Assembly (NCBI RefSeq): GCF_002025705.1
Contig: NZ_CP018846.1
Span: forward strand, 5,447,501-5,511,500
DNA: 64,000 nt
Direction: 5' to 3'
Origin: Pseudomonas putida
GTDB lineage: Bacteria > Pseudomonadota > Gammaproteobacteria > Pseudomonadales > Pseudomonadaceae
Shown in pieces: positions 1-8,198 of this stretch. Position 1 is the stretch's first letter. Every line of letters begins with the position of its first letter. The position numbers and the translations under genes were made by a program. Below the pieces are notes generated by a model. The model saw only the letters and a program-made list of their open reading frames with translations, did no database searches and was not told where the DNA came from.

Positions 1-370
1 TGGCGGTGCGCAGCAACGGGCGGTTGCGATCGCGCGCAGTACGCCCGACCTGCTGTTCCACCGAGGCGTGCAGGTATATGACCCGGCCGCCCTCGTGCAG
101 CGCCTGGCGGTTTTCCGCGCGCATTACCGCACCGCCGCCGGTCGCCACGACCACGCCATCGAGCGCGCAGAGCTCGGCGATCATCGCTTGCTCGCGGTCA
201 CGGAAGCCCGGCTCGCCTTCTTTATCGAAGATCCACGGGATGTTGGCGCCGGTTCGCAGTTCGATTTCCTTGTCGGAATCCTTGAACAGCAGGCGCAGCT
301 CTTTGGCCAACAGGCGCCCGATGGTGCTCTTTCCAGCGCCCATGGGCCCTACAAGTATCAAATTTCGCAC
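1..370 (-). CDS. aroK: Shikimate kinase (partial, C-terminus outside window)
   Basis: Phosphorylates shikimate to shikimate 3-phosphate with ATP in aromatic amino acid synthesis, in the cytosol. The reading frame from 370 down to the window edge gives about 123 residues beginning MRNLILVGPMGAGKSTIGRL, with the P-loop GPMGAGKST and the DxD/E-type shikimate site (FKDSDKEIE); a glycine-rich VVVATGGGAV stretch follows. The start is GTG at 370, four bases after the pilQ stop, so it is translated as the last gene of the pil operon. The C-terminal third lies outside the window. E. coli has the same neighbour order (mrcA-hofMNOPQ-aroK). Confidence 0.95.
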   Translation of the reverse strand, partial: MRNLILVGPMGAGKSTIGRLLAKELRLLFKDSDKEIELRTGANIPWIFDKEGEPGFRDREQAMIAELCALDGVVVATGGGAVMRAENRQALHEGGRVIYLHASVEQQVGRTARDRNRPLLRTA

Positions 371-374
371 AGAA

Positions 375-1643
375 TCAACGACTCACAGCAATCGCCTGGT
401 CACTCATGATACGCGGAGTCAGGAAGACCAGCAGCTCGGATTTTTTCTCTTGTAATGCATCGCGTCGAAACAGCCGCCCAACATACGGCAGATCGCCGAA
501 AAATGGCACCTTGTCGACCACATTGTTTTGCGTGGTCGAATACACGCCACCGATGACGATGGTCTCACCGTCCGCAACACTGACCTTGGCATTGACCTCG
601 TTCTTGCGAATCGGCGGCACGTCATTCAGGGCATTGACGAAATCAGGTTCATCCTTGGTCACCTTGACTGTCATGATGACCTTGCCGTCCGGAGTGATCT
701 GTGGCGTGACTTCCAGCGACAGCGACGCCTCGCGAAAGGCCACAGAGGTGGCGCCACTCGTGCTGGTTTCCTGATATGGCACCTCGGTGCCCTTCAGAAT
801 TCTGGCCGTTTCCTTGTCGGCCGTGACCACCTTGGGTTGGGAGATGATTTCTCCGTTGCCGCTCTTTTCCATCGCACTGAGCTCCAGGTCCAGCAACACG
901 CCGCCGCGCAAAAGGCCTACACCGATACTGGCACCACCCCGCTCCATACCCAGGTCGACGAACAGATCCTTGCCCAGTTGCGGCGCTTCCCCATATAACC
1001 GCCGCCCCCAACGCACGCCCAGGCCTTTCTCGTAGTCGACATTGGCCTCCACGATGCGCGCCTCGATCTCCACCTGGCGTACCGGCACGTCAAGTTGCGC
1101 GACCAGCTGCCGCAACTCGGCCAGGCGTTCTGCGGGCTGATGCGCCACCAAGGTGTTGGTGCGCGCATCGACGCTCAAGCTGCCACGACCGGTCAGAATG
1201 CCGTCATCCGCCAGTGTTGCCAGCAGCAGCTCTGCAAGTTCGGAAGCGTTGGCGTGATGAATCGGCAGCAGCTCTCGTCGCAACGGCTGCAGTTGCGCAT
1301 CCAGTTCCTGCCCGATACGGGCGCCGCGGGATTGCTCGGCCAGCTCGGCTGCAGGTGCAACCAGCAGCACATTCCCCTCCTCGCGCCGCGCCAGCCCCTT
1401 GCTGCGAAGGACCAGCTCCAGCGCCTGATCCCAGGGTACTTCGTGCAGCCGCAAGGTGACATTGCCTTGCACCGTATCGCTGGCCACCAGGTTGACCCCG
1501 GCGTAGTCAGCCAGCACCTGAAGCACCGAGCGCACCTCGACATCCTGGAAATTCAGCGATATGGGCTCACCCCGATAGGGTGCTGCCATGCACCACTGAC
1601 TGGGTATCAGGGCCACCGCCATCCACATCAACAGGCATTTCAT
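375..1643 (-). CDS. pilQ: PilQ/HofQ-type secretin, short form
   Basis: Outer-membrane secretin pore for type IV pilus or DNA-uptake machinery. About 422 aa: a signal peptide ending near CMA-A, a secretin/TonB short N-terminal domain (LNFQDVEVRSVLQVLADYAG), an N1-type domain (residues 120-190) and a C-terminal secretin domain with the conserved block VPFFGDLPYVGRLFR and TPRIM near the end. Typical Pseudomonas PilQ exceeds 700 aa and carries N-terminal AMIN domains that bind peptidoglycan; these are absent, so the size resembles E. coli HofQ. ATG at 1643 is preferred over the adjacent GTG at 1646. The start lies about 77 bases inside the upstream gene, which implies translational coupling. Confidence 0.88.
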   Translation of the reverse strand: MKCLLMWMAVALIPSQWCMAAPYRGEPISLNFQDVEVRSVLQVLADYAGVNLVASDTVQGNVTLRLHEVPWDQALELVLRSKGLARREEGNVLLVAPAAELAEQSRGARIGQELDAQLQPLRRELLPIHHANASELAELLLATLADDGILTGRGSLSVDARTNTLVAHQPAERLAELRQLVAQLDVPVRQVEIEARIVEANVDYEKGLGVRWGRRLYGEAPQLGKDLFVDLGMERGGASIGVGLLRGGVLLDLELSAMEKSGNGEIISQPKVVTADKETARILKGTEVPYQETSTSGATSVAFREASLSLEVTPQITPDGKVIMTVKVTKDEPDFVNALNDVPPIRKNEVNAKVSVADGETIVIGGVYSTTQNNVVDKVPFFGDLPYVGRLFRRDALQEKKSELLVFLTPRIMSDQAIAVSR

Positions 1644-2583
1644 CACCTTCCGTGATCTCCGTATTCGCGCTCTTCCTGAGCGTCAGCATCACCGTGCGCT
1701 CGCGCCACACGCCCCCTACGAACAGTCGCTGGCGCACTTCCAGCTGGCGTTCGCCGACCTCTACAACAACCCCTCCTTCACGCCCCAGCCGGTCACCGGG
1801 GCGAGCGCGATACAAGCGCCCTGCAGACGCCAGCAACGCTTCGCGCTGCAGCCCCCGTTGCAAGCTGCCGACCATTTGCAACTGTGCCAGCGGGACGCTG
1901 CCAAGCCCGCCCTGAGCGTCACGTGTCGTCCAGGCGGAAAACAGATCAACACCCACTGGCAGCACCTCAGCACGGGCGGGTAAATCAGCGAGGGAGACAG
2001 GTTCGGGCACAGCTCCGTCGGCTTGGTAGGCATGAACCCGCATGCCAAGGCGCAACAACCCTGGCCGGTCATCGGCAGGCTCCAGCCATAACGCCTCGGC
2101 GCGCAGCAGGCGAACCTGACCAAGCCAGTCGTCCAGCCACACTCGCAACCCCGAATAACGCCCGACGACCTGCACATCCAAGGGGGTCTGCCAGTAACCA
2201 GGCTGCTTTACGTCATCTCGCACATCCAGTTGCTCGAAGTGCAGGCCATGCGCATGCCCCGAGGCAGCCAACTGGTCCAGTAAATCGCTCATGCCAGCGC
2301 CGGCAGCAAGACGCCAGCGGGCTTCCTGCAATAGCTGCTGCGCATCATCGAATGCCTCACGCATTTGCGAGAGCGCCAGTACCTCGGCAATCTTGGTTTC
2401 ATGCTCCTGAACCAAGTCGCTTTGCCTGGCATGTTCCACGCCCTGGAGATGCGACCATTGCGGCAGGCGAAACAGGCAGCCAAGCCCAAACACGATGAGG
2501 CCTACCGCGCATGGCAACGTGAAACGAAGTAACCGCGAACGCTCGATGAGGGCCAGCCACATCTCTTGTTGAAACAGATTCAC
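1567..2583 (-). CDS. PilO-PilP fusion protein (inner-membrane alignment complex)
   Basis: One reading frame of about 338 aa that appears to join two normally separate pilus proteins. Residues 1-35 hold a membrane segment (LPCAVGLIVFGLGCLF), followed by a coiled coil and a PilO-like ferredoxin-like domain to about residue 190. The last 110 residues match the PilP beta-domain pattern (PLAQLQMVGSLQRG, then a GDRLG turn, then VWRERTVMLTLRK). PilO would pair with PilN in the inner membrane, and PilP would contact the secretin. GTG at 2583 overlaps the pilN stop (GTGA); GTG at 2589 is possible. No PilP lipobox is present, as expected if PilP is tethered through the fusion. The fusion call rests on motif resemblance. 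Confidence 0.75.
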   Translation of the reverse strand: MNLFQQEMWLALIERSRLLRFTLPCAVGLIVFGLGCLFRLPQWSHLQGVEHARQSDLVQEHETKIAEVLALSQMREAFDDAQQLLQEARWRLAAGAGMSDLLDQLAASGHAHGLHFEQLDVRDDVKQPGYWQTPLDVQVVGRYSGLRVWLDDWLGQVRLLRAEALWLEPADDRPGLLRLGMRVHAYQADGAVPEPVSLADLPARAEVLPVGVDLFSAWTTRDAQGGLGSVPLAQLQMVGSLQRGLQREALLASAGRLYRARPGDRLGREGGVVVEVGERQLEVRQRLFVGGVWRERTVMLTLRKSANTEITEGDEMPVDVDGGGPDTQSVVHGSTLSG

Positions 2584-3116
2584 GACCACAACGCCGACAG
2601 ACGAGCCAGCAACAGAAACTCATCGCCACCCGGCAAGCTTTTGAGGCTTTTAAGCTCCAGGTCACGCGCCACGCCAGAGCGCTCCAACTCACGCATGAGC
2701 TGCGCCACGACGGCGCCGGAGGCAGCTACACCGACCAGGCGCAGTTGTGAGCCTTCCAGTTCGAGCTTGCGCAGTTGAACACCCTCCGGCAGGTCCCGTT
2801 CCAAGTCGGCGAACACGGCGGTCAGTAGCCCCTGATCTGCACGCAATCCAGCCAACGCGGCAGCCTGCGCACGTACCACGTCATAGGATTGCCTGATGCG
2901 ATCATGTTCGTTCAGCTGCGCCTCGAGCGCATCGATTGCAGCCTGCTGCCCATTGTTGGCAATGGCTTGCTGCCGAACGCGCTGGCGGGCCAGCTGGTCC
3001 ATCAACAGCACCGCACACAGTGCCATGACAGCAGCCCCCAACAACGTCAGGCGCAAACGCCGGAGCACTGCCAGGCGTTGCCGCTCTCGCCACGGCATCA
3101 GATTCAGACGCAGCAT
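2580..3116 (-). CDS. pilN: PilN-like pilus assembly protein
   Basis: Bitopic inner-membrane protein of 178 aa. The N-terminus MLRLNLMPWRERQR is the classical PilN motif (LNLLPWRE) that inserts into a groove of PilM. A single membrane helix (about residues 22-42) is followed by a coiled coil (residues 45-90) and a small ferredoxin-like domain. Its ATG overlaps the pilM stop (TGATG) and its stop overlaps the start of the next gene, so pilM-N-OP-Q are translationally coupled. It is slightly shorter than P. aeruginosa PilN (about 198 aa). Confidence 0.85.
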   Translation of the reverse strand: MLRLNLMPWRERQRLAVLRRLRLTLLGAAVMALCAVLLMDQLARQRVRQQAIANNGQQAAIDALEAQLNEHDRIRQSYDVVRAQAAALAGLRADQGLLTAVFADLERDLPEGVQLRKLELEGSQLRLVGVAASGAVVAQLMRELERSGVARDLELKSLKSLPGGDEFLLLARLSALWS

Positions 3117-3970
3117 CAGCGCACGCTCCCCATCGCCAGGGCGAAAGCCAAGGCCATGTGGCCGTCACTGCAATCCACACCTGCCACCGGCGGCAATGGC
3201 CGGCAGGGGAACCCGAGTTGCTCACTCAGTCGACCGAGCAAACCGTGCCCAGGCACCGAAGCCCCAACGACCAGCACTTCCTCCGGCCCCTTCCCTTCAC
3301 CGAACAGATTGTCGGGCAAATCAGGTGCCGCCCCCGGGAGCAACTCCCGCCGCAATGGCAGCGTCTCGTGAATCCAGCCATGCAGTGTCGAACTGCCCGG
3401 TTCAATGCGCAGCAGCGCTGCTGCGCCTTTGCTTGGCATCAACCGACGCAAGGCAATACTGTCGACCTCGACGACCTCCAGTTCCAGCCCTGCGGCCTCG
3501 AATGCTGCTGCCAGAGGCTGCAGCGCGCTCTGACGACTGGCCGCGACCAGCACATCCAGGCTACCTGGCTGTGCCGGCGAGGCGCCGAGCACCTGGAAGT
3601 CCAGCACCAGGTCTTCAAGGGGGAAGGGAAACAACCGCTCTGCGTCCGCCAGCAGTTGTGCCTCCATCTGGCTCGGGGCCTGACTGACTGGCAGCTGACA
3701 CAGCTTGCAGATCACTTGCGAGGCAGGTAGCGCCACAGCTGCCCGGCGCTGCCGACTACCAGATTGCCGAAGAGCATCGCGCAAGGCATCTACGAACCAC
3801 TCAGGGTCCTGCCTGCCGCCGCCGGGCGCAAACGGTTCGCATGCATGCAACGCCCAGACAAGCTGCTCATAGCGCCCCCTGTGGCGGCGCAACTGTGCAA
3901 TACGTATAGAGTCAGAGGCGATTTCGACCCCCAACAGTGAACTGGCATCCTTGCCAAAACGTCCAAGCAT
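3116..3970 (-). CDS. pilM: PilM-like actin-fold pilus assembly protein
   Basis: Cytoplasmic actin-like ATP-binding protein that docks the PilN N-terminus. The start is the ATG at 3970, preceded by AAGGAAG at good spacing; an upstream in-frame extension is ignored. The N-terminus LGRFGKDASSLLGVEIASDS fits the PilM opening beta-hairpin and phosphate-1 loop. At 284 aa it is shorter than P. aeruginosa PilM (about 354 aa), closer to E. coli HofM. It is divergent from ponA, with roughly 175 bases between start codons that must hold both promoters. Confidence 0.85.
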   Translation of the reverse strand: MLGRFGKDASSLLGVEIASDSIRIAQLRRHRGRYEQLVWALHACEPFAPGGGRQDPEWFVDALRDALRQSGSRQRRAAVALPASQVICKLCQLPVSQAPSQMEAQLLADAERLFPFPLEDLVLDFQVLGASPAQPGSLDVLVAASRQSALQPLAAAFEAAGLELEVVEVDSIALRRLMPSKGAAALLRIEPGSSTLHGWIHETLPLRRELLPGAAPDLPDNLFGEGKGPEEVLVVGASVPGHGLLGRLSEQLGFPCRPLPPVAGVDCSDGHMALAFALAMGSVR

Positions 3971-4146
3971 CACGACTTCCTTGTTACAACCATGAACCGC
4001 CCCATTGCCGGGCCTGGACGGCCAGACGGTGCAGCGGGCCGCCTGGCCGGTCACCCGGCGAGGCGAAAAATGCTTATAATGCCCAGCGTTTTTTCGTCCG
4101 CCGGCCCCGTGCGCAATTCACCCCTCAATCTGGACACCGAAAAGCC

Positions 4147-6600
4147 TTGATACGCCTGCTGAAGTTCTTCTGGTGGTCTTTCGTCGCAGTCATCTGCGCG
4201 CTCGTACTCGGTGTGAGCGGTGCGTTTCTGTATCTTAGCCCCAACCTGCCATCGGTCGATTCGCTCAGAAGCATCCAGTTGCAGATCCCCCTGCGGGTGT
4301 ATAGCAGCGACGGCAAACTGATTGCCGAGTTCGGCGAAATGCGCCGCTCGCCGATCCGCTTCGCGGAAATTCCGCCACAGTTCATTCAGGCGCTTCTGTC
4401 AGCCGAGGACGACAATTTCCTCAATCACTACGGGGTCGACCCAAGCAGCCTGATGCGTGCTGCGACCCAGCTGGTGAAAACTGGTCACATCCAGACCGGC
4501 GGCAGCACCATCACCATGCAGGTGGCGAAGAACTTCTTCCTCACCAGCGAGCGCAGCTTCTCGCGCAAGACCAACGAAATCTTGCTGGCCCTGCAGATCG
4601 AGCGCGAGCTGACCAAAGACGAAATTCTCGAGCTGTACGTCAACAAGATCTACCTGGGCAACCGTGCCTACGGTATCGATGCTGCCGCGCAGGTCTACTA
4701 CGGCAAGTCGATCCGTGACGTGAGCCTGGCGCAGATGGCGATGATTGCCGGCCTGCCCAAGGCACCGTCGCGCTTCAACCCGCTGGCCAACCCGGTACGC
4801 GCCAAAGAGCGTCGCGACTGGATCCTGGGCCGTATGTACAAGCTCGGCAAGATCGACGAAGCGAGCTATCAGGCCGCCCTGGCCGAGCCGCTCAATGCCA
4901 GCTACCACGTGCCGACTCCTGAAGTGAACGCGCCTTACGTCGCCGAAATGGCCCGCGCCGAAATGGTTGGCCGCTATGGCAGCGATGCCTACACCGAAGG
5001 CTTCCGCGTCACCACCACCGTGCCAAGCGACATGCAGGAAATGGCCAACAAGGCCATTCTCAACGGCCTCACCGAATACGATGAGCGTCACGGTTATCGC
5101 GGTCCGGAAGCACGCTTCCCGGGCAAGACCCACGCTGCCTGGCTGCAAGAGCTGAGCAAGCAGCGCAACCTCGGCGCACTGGAGCCGGCCATCGTCACCC
5201 AGGTCGAGAAAGACGGCATCAAGGTGCTGACCCGTGACGGCAAGGAAGAACACGTTGCCTGGGATACCATGAAATGGGCACGCCCATTCATCAATACCAA
5301 TTCCCAGGGCCGTGCGCCGCAGTCACCTGCCGACGTTGCACAGGTCGGTGACCTGGTTCGCCTGCAGCGCCTTGACGAGGGCAAGCTCAAGTTCAGCCAG
5401 GTACCCGGTGCACAGAGTGCGCTGGTAACCCTCGACCCATACAACGGCGCCATCCGCGCCCTGGTTGGCGGCTTCTCGTTCGAGCAGAGCAACTACAACC
5501 GTGCCATGCAGGCCAAGCGCCAGCCAGGCTCGAGCTTCAAGCCGTTCATCTATAGCGCGGCACTGGACAGCGGCTACACCGCCTCCAGCCTGGTCAACGA
5601 TGCGCCGATCGTGTTCGTCGACCAGTACCAGAACAACGAGTGGCGGCCGAAAAACGACACCAACACCTTCCTCGGCCCGATCCGCATGCGCGAGGCGCTG
5701 TACAAGTCGCGCAACCTTGTATCGATTCGCCTGCTGCAGGCCATGGGTGTGGACCGCACCATCGATTACATCAGCAAGTTCGGCTTCAACAAGCAGGACC
5801 TGCCACGCAACCTGTCCCTGGCCTTGGGCACCGCGACCCTGACCCCTATGGAAATCGCCACTGGCTGGAGCACCTTTGCCAACGGCGGTTACAAGGTCAA
5901 CCCGTACCTGATCGACCGTATCGAAAGCCGCAATGGCGAGACGCTGTTCACCGCCAACCCGGCCCGCGTACCGCAAGGTGCCGAGGACCATGCCGGGCTG
6001 GCAGCACCGGAACAACCGATCAGCACTGCCGCCCTGCCGGGCGAGGCGCCTTCGGCCCTCGGTCAGATCGCCCCGCCACCGCAGACCCCGGCCATTGCCG
6101 AACAGATCATCGATGGCCGTACCACCTACATCCTCACCAGCATGCTGCAGGACGTGATCAAGCGCGGTACCGGCCGCCGGGCGTTGGCCTTGGGCCGCGA
6201 CGACCTGGCGGGCAAGACCGGTACCACCAACGAGTCCAAGGACGCCTGGTTCTCCGGCTACAACGCCGATTACGTGACCACCGTGTGGGTCGGCTTCGAC
6301 CAGCCGGAAAGCCTGGGCCGTCGTGAATACGGTGGCACTGCGGCACTGCCGATCTGGATGAACTTCATGGGCGCGGCACTGAAGGGCAAGCCGAGCCATG
6401 CGCCGGCCCAGCCGGAAGGCATTCTCAGCCTGCGGGTCGACCCTGTCAGCGGCCGCGCGGCCTCACCAAGCACACCGAACGCCTACTTCGAGTTGTTCAA
6501 GGCCGAAGACTCGCCGCCGTCGGTGGATGAGCTGGGTAATGGCGCAGCGCCTGGCAGCCCGCTGCCGGCCGATGAAGCAGCGCCGATGGATCTGTTCTGA
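4147..6600 (+). CDS. ponA: Penicillin-binding protein 1A (glycosyltransferase/transpeptidase)
   Basis: Bifunctional inner-membrane peptidoglycan synthase, about 817 aa. It has an N-terminal membrane anchor (FFWWSFVAVICALVLGVSGA), a GT51 domain with catalytic EDDNF, the GGSTITMQVAKN motif and the ELYVNKIYLGN motif, an OB-like linker, then a transpeptidase domain with SSFK (QPGSSFKPF), an SxN-type SRN motif (YKSRN) and KTGT (LAGKTGTTN). The likely start is TTG at 4147 (IRLLKFFWW follows). The frame stays open upstream to 3937, but that stretch is unlike PBP1A and covers the pilM start. The start lacks a strong Shine-Dalgarno sequence, so it is the least certain part. Confidence 0.95.
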   Translation: MIRLLKFFWWSFVAVICALVLGVSGAFLYLSPNLPSVDSLRSIQLQIPLRVYSSDGKLIAEFGEMRRSPIRFAEIPPQFIQALLSAEDDNFLNHYGVDPSSLMRAATQLVKTGHIQTGGSTITMQVAKNFFLTSERSFSRKTNEILLALQIERELTKDEILELYVNKIYLGNRAYGIDAAAQVYYGKSIRDVSLAQMAMIAGLPKAPSRFNPLANPVRAKERRDWILGRMYKLGKIDEASYQAALAEPLNASYHVPTPEVNAPYVAEMARAEMVGRYGSDAYTEGFRVTTTVPSDMQEMANKAILNGLTEYDERHGYRGPEARFPGKTHAAWLQELSKQRNLGALEPAIVTQVEKDGIKVLTRDGKEEHVAWDTMKWARPFINTNSQGRAPQSPADVAQVGDLVRLQRLDEGKLKFSQVPGAQSALVTLDPYNGAIRALVGGFSFEQSNYNRAMQAKRQPGSSFKPFIYSAALDSGYTASSLVNDAPIVFVDQYQNNEWRPKNDTNTFLGPIRMREALYKSRNLVSIRLLQAMGVDRTIDYISKFGFNKQDLPRNLSLALGTATLTPMEIATGWSTFANGGYKVNPYLIDRIESRNGETLFTANPARVPQGAEDHAGLAAPEQPISTAALPGEAPSALGQIAPPPQTPAIAEQIIDGRTTYILTSMLQDVIKRGTGRRALALGRDDLAGKTGTTNESKDAWFSGYNADYVTTVWVGFDQPESLGRREYGGTAALPIWMNFMGAALKGKPSHAPAQPEGILSLRVDPVSGRAASPSTPNAYFELFKAEDSPPSVDELGNGAAPGSPLPADEAAPMDLF

Positions 6601-6639
6601 AGCAGAGCGCCTGGATCGGGTTTTGTGTGGGCGCGTAAA

Positions 6640-6665
6640 TCGAGCGCCGCCCGCGCGGCGCTCGA
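6640..6665. repeat. GC-rich hairpin downstream of ponA
   Basis: Perfect 11-bp inverted repeat TCGAGCGCCGC / GCGGCGCTCGA with a 4-base loop, 40 bases after the ponA stop. There is no T-run, so it is not a classic rho-independent terminator. It may protect the ponA mRNA 3' end. Confidence 0.55.
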
Positions 6666-6696
6666 CCTCACAGGCACTGACACTCTCTCGGCAAAC

Positions 6697-6731
6697 AAAA
6701 AGCCCCGGCTCATATGAGCCGGGGCTTTTTT
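6697..6731. terminator. Bidirectional rho-independent terminator between ponA and maeB
   Basis: A perfect palindrome (AGCCCCGGCTCAT / ATGAGCCGGGGCT, 6701-6726) flanked by A residues on the left and Ts on the right. It sits between the convergent ponA (+) and maeB (-) and can serve both. Confidence 0.9.
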
Positions 6732-6750
6732 GTGTCGCTTACGGCAGTGA

Positions 6751-8019
6751 TCAGCCGTTGAACACTTCATCCACGCTGTTCAGCGGGTAGTGCTTCGGAT
6801 ACGGCAGGGTAGCCACGCCGGATTCGATGGCAGCCTTGGCCACAGCGTCGGAAACGACGGTGATCAGACGCGCGTCCAGCGGCTTCGGAATGATGTACTC
6901 GCGACCGAACTCCAGGCCTTCAACGCCGTAAGCTTCGCAGACTTCCTTAGGTACCGGCAGCTTGGCCAGGTCTTTCAGGGCGATGGCGGCGGCGATCTTC
7001 ATTTCTTCGTTGATGCGCTTGGCGCGAACGTCCAGGGCACCACGGAAGATGAACGGGAAGCCCAGCACGTTGTTGACCTGGTTCGGGTAGTCGGAACGAC
7101 CGGTAGCCATGATCACGTCGCTGCGAGTGGCGTGAGCCAGCTCTGGGGAAATTTCCGGGTCCGGGTTCGAGCAGGCGAACACGATCGGGTTGGCAGCCAT
7201 CGACTTCAGGCCTTCCGGGCTCAGCAGGTTCGGGCCGGACAGGCCTACGAACACGTCAGCACCGTCCAGGGCATCAGCCAGGCTGCGCTTGTCGGTGGCG
7301 TGGGCGAACTGAGCCTTGTACTGGTTCAGGTCGTCGCGGCCAGCGTGAATAACGCCGCTGCGGTCGATCATGAAGATGTTTTCGACCTTGGCGCCCATGC
7401 TGACCAGCAGCTTCATGCAAGAGATGGCGGCAGCACCGGCACCCAGGCAGACGATCTTGGCGTCTTCCAGCTTCTTGCCGGCGATTTCCAGGGCGTTGAT
7501 CATGCCGGCCGCGGTAACGATCGCGGTGCCGTGCTGGTCATCGTGGAACACTGGAATGTCGCACTGCTCGATCAGGGTGCGTTCGATTTCGAAGCACTCT
7601 GGTGCCTTGATGTCTTCGAGGTTGATGCCACCGAAGGTGATCGAGATGCGGCGAACGGTGTCGATGAAAGCTTGCGGGCTCTCGGACTCGACTTCAATGT
7701 CGAACACGTCGATACCGGCGAAACGCTTGAACAGAACGCCCTTGCCTTCCATCACTGGCTTGGAAGCCAGTGGGCCGAGGTCACCCAGACCGAGGATGGC
7801 GGTGCCATCGGAAATTACCGCGACCAGGTTGCCCTTGCCGGTGTATTTGTAGGCCAGCTCTGGATCACGGCCGATTTCGCGCACGGGTTCAGCTACGCCT
7901 GGGCTGTAGGCCAGGGCGAGATCGCGGGCGGTGGCGGTGGGCTTGGAGAGCTCGACGCTCAGTTTCCCCGGACGAGGTTGAGCGTGGTATTCGAGAGCGG
8001 CGGTTTTCAGGTCTGACAT
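6751..8019 (-). CDS. maeB: Malic enzyme, NADP-type, without PTA domain
   Basis: Oxidative decarboxylation of malate to pyruvate, supplying NADPH and pyruvate in the cytosol. 422 aa from ATG 8019 (MSDLKTAALEYHAQ). The malic N domain contains the Tyr of LALAYSPGVAEP and the catalytic-Lys region KGNLVAVISDGTAILGLGD. The metal site is ECFEIE and DDQHGTA. The NAD(P) domain has the GAGAAAISC dinucleotide loop. It ends about 60 residues after the Rossmann domain, so it is the short form without the phosphotransacetylase-like extension of E. coli MaeB (about 760 aa). Monocistronic; upstream in-frame Met codons to 8085 look non-coding. Confidence 0.95.
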   Translation of the reverse strand: MSDLKTAALEYHAQPRPGKLSVELSKPTATARDLALAYSPGVAEPVREIGRDPELAYKYTGKGNLVAVISDGTAILGLGDLGPLASKPVMEGKGVLFKRFAGIDVFDIEVESESPQAFIDTVRRISITFGGINLEDIKAPECFEIERTLIEQCDIPVFHDDQHGTAIVTAAGMINALEIAGKKLEDAKIVCLGAGAAAISCMKLLVSMGAKVENIFMIDRSGVIHAGRDDLNQYKAQFAHATDKRSLADALDGADVFVGLSGPNLLSPEGLKSMAANPIVFACSNPDPEISPELAHATRSDVIMATGRSDYPNQVNNVLGFPFIFRGALDVRAKRINEEMKIAAAIALKDLAKLPVPKEVCEAYGVEGLEFGREYIIPKPLDARLITVVSDAVAKAAIESGVATLPYPKHYPLNSVDEVFNG

Positions 8020-8198
8020 GGTGGGCATTCCGCTATTTACTGTTCTGACGGACCGCCGAGGATACGCAAAGAGCCGGGGAGCCACAAGACTGGTCAGTCA
8101 CTTGTGTCAAGGCCTTTGGCCTACGACTTTAAGCTATCACGCACGGGGGCATTCGACTCACAGTGTGTACAATCCAATAGCGAACTGTCTACATTTTT

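Noticed and set aside
3937..4146. N-terminal extension of ponA
   Set aside because: In-frame but unlike any PBP1A, and it covers the pilM start and promoter region; TTG at 4147 fits the family.
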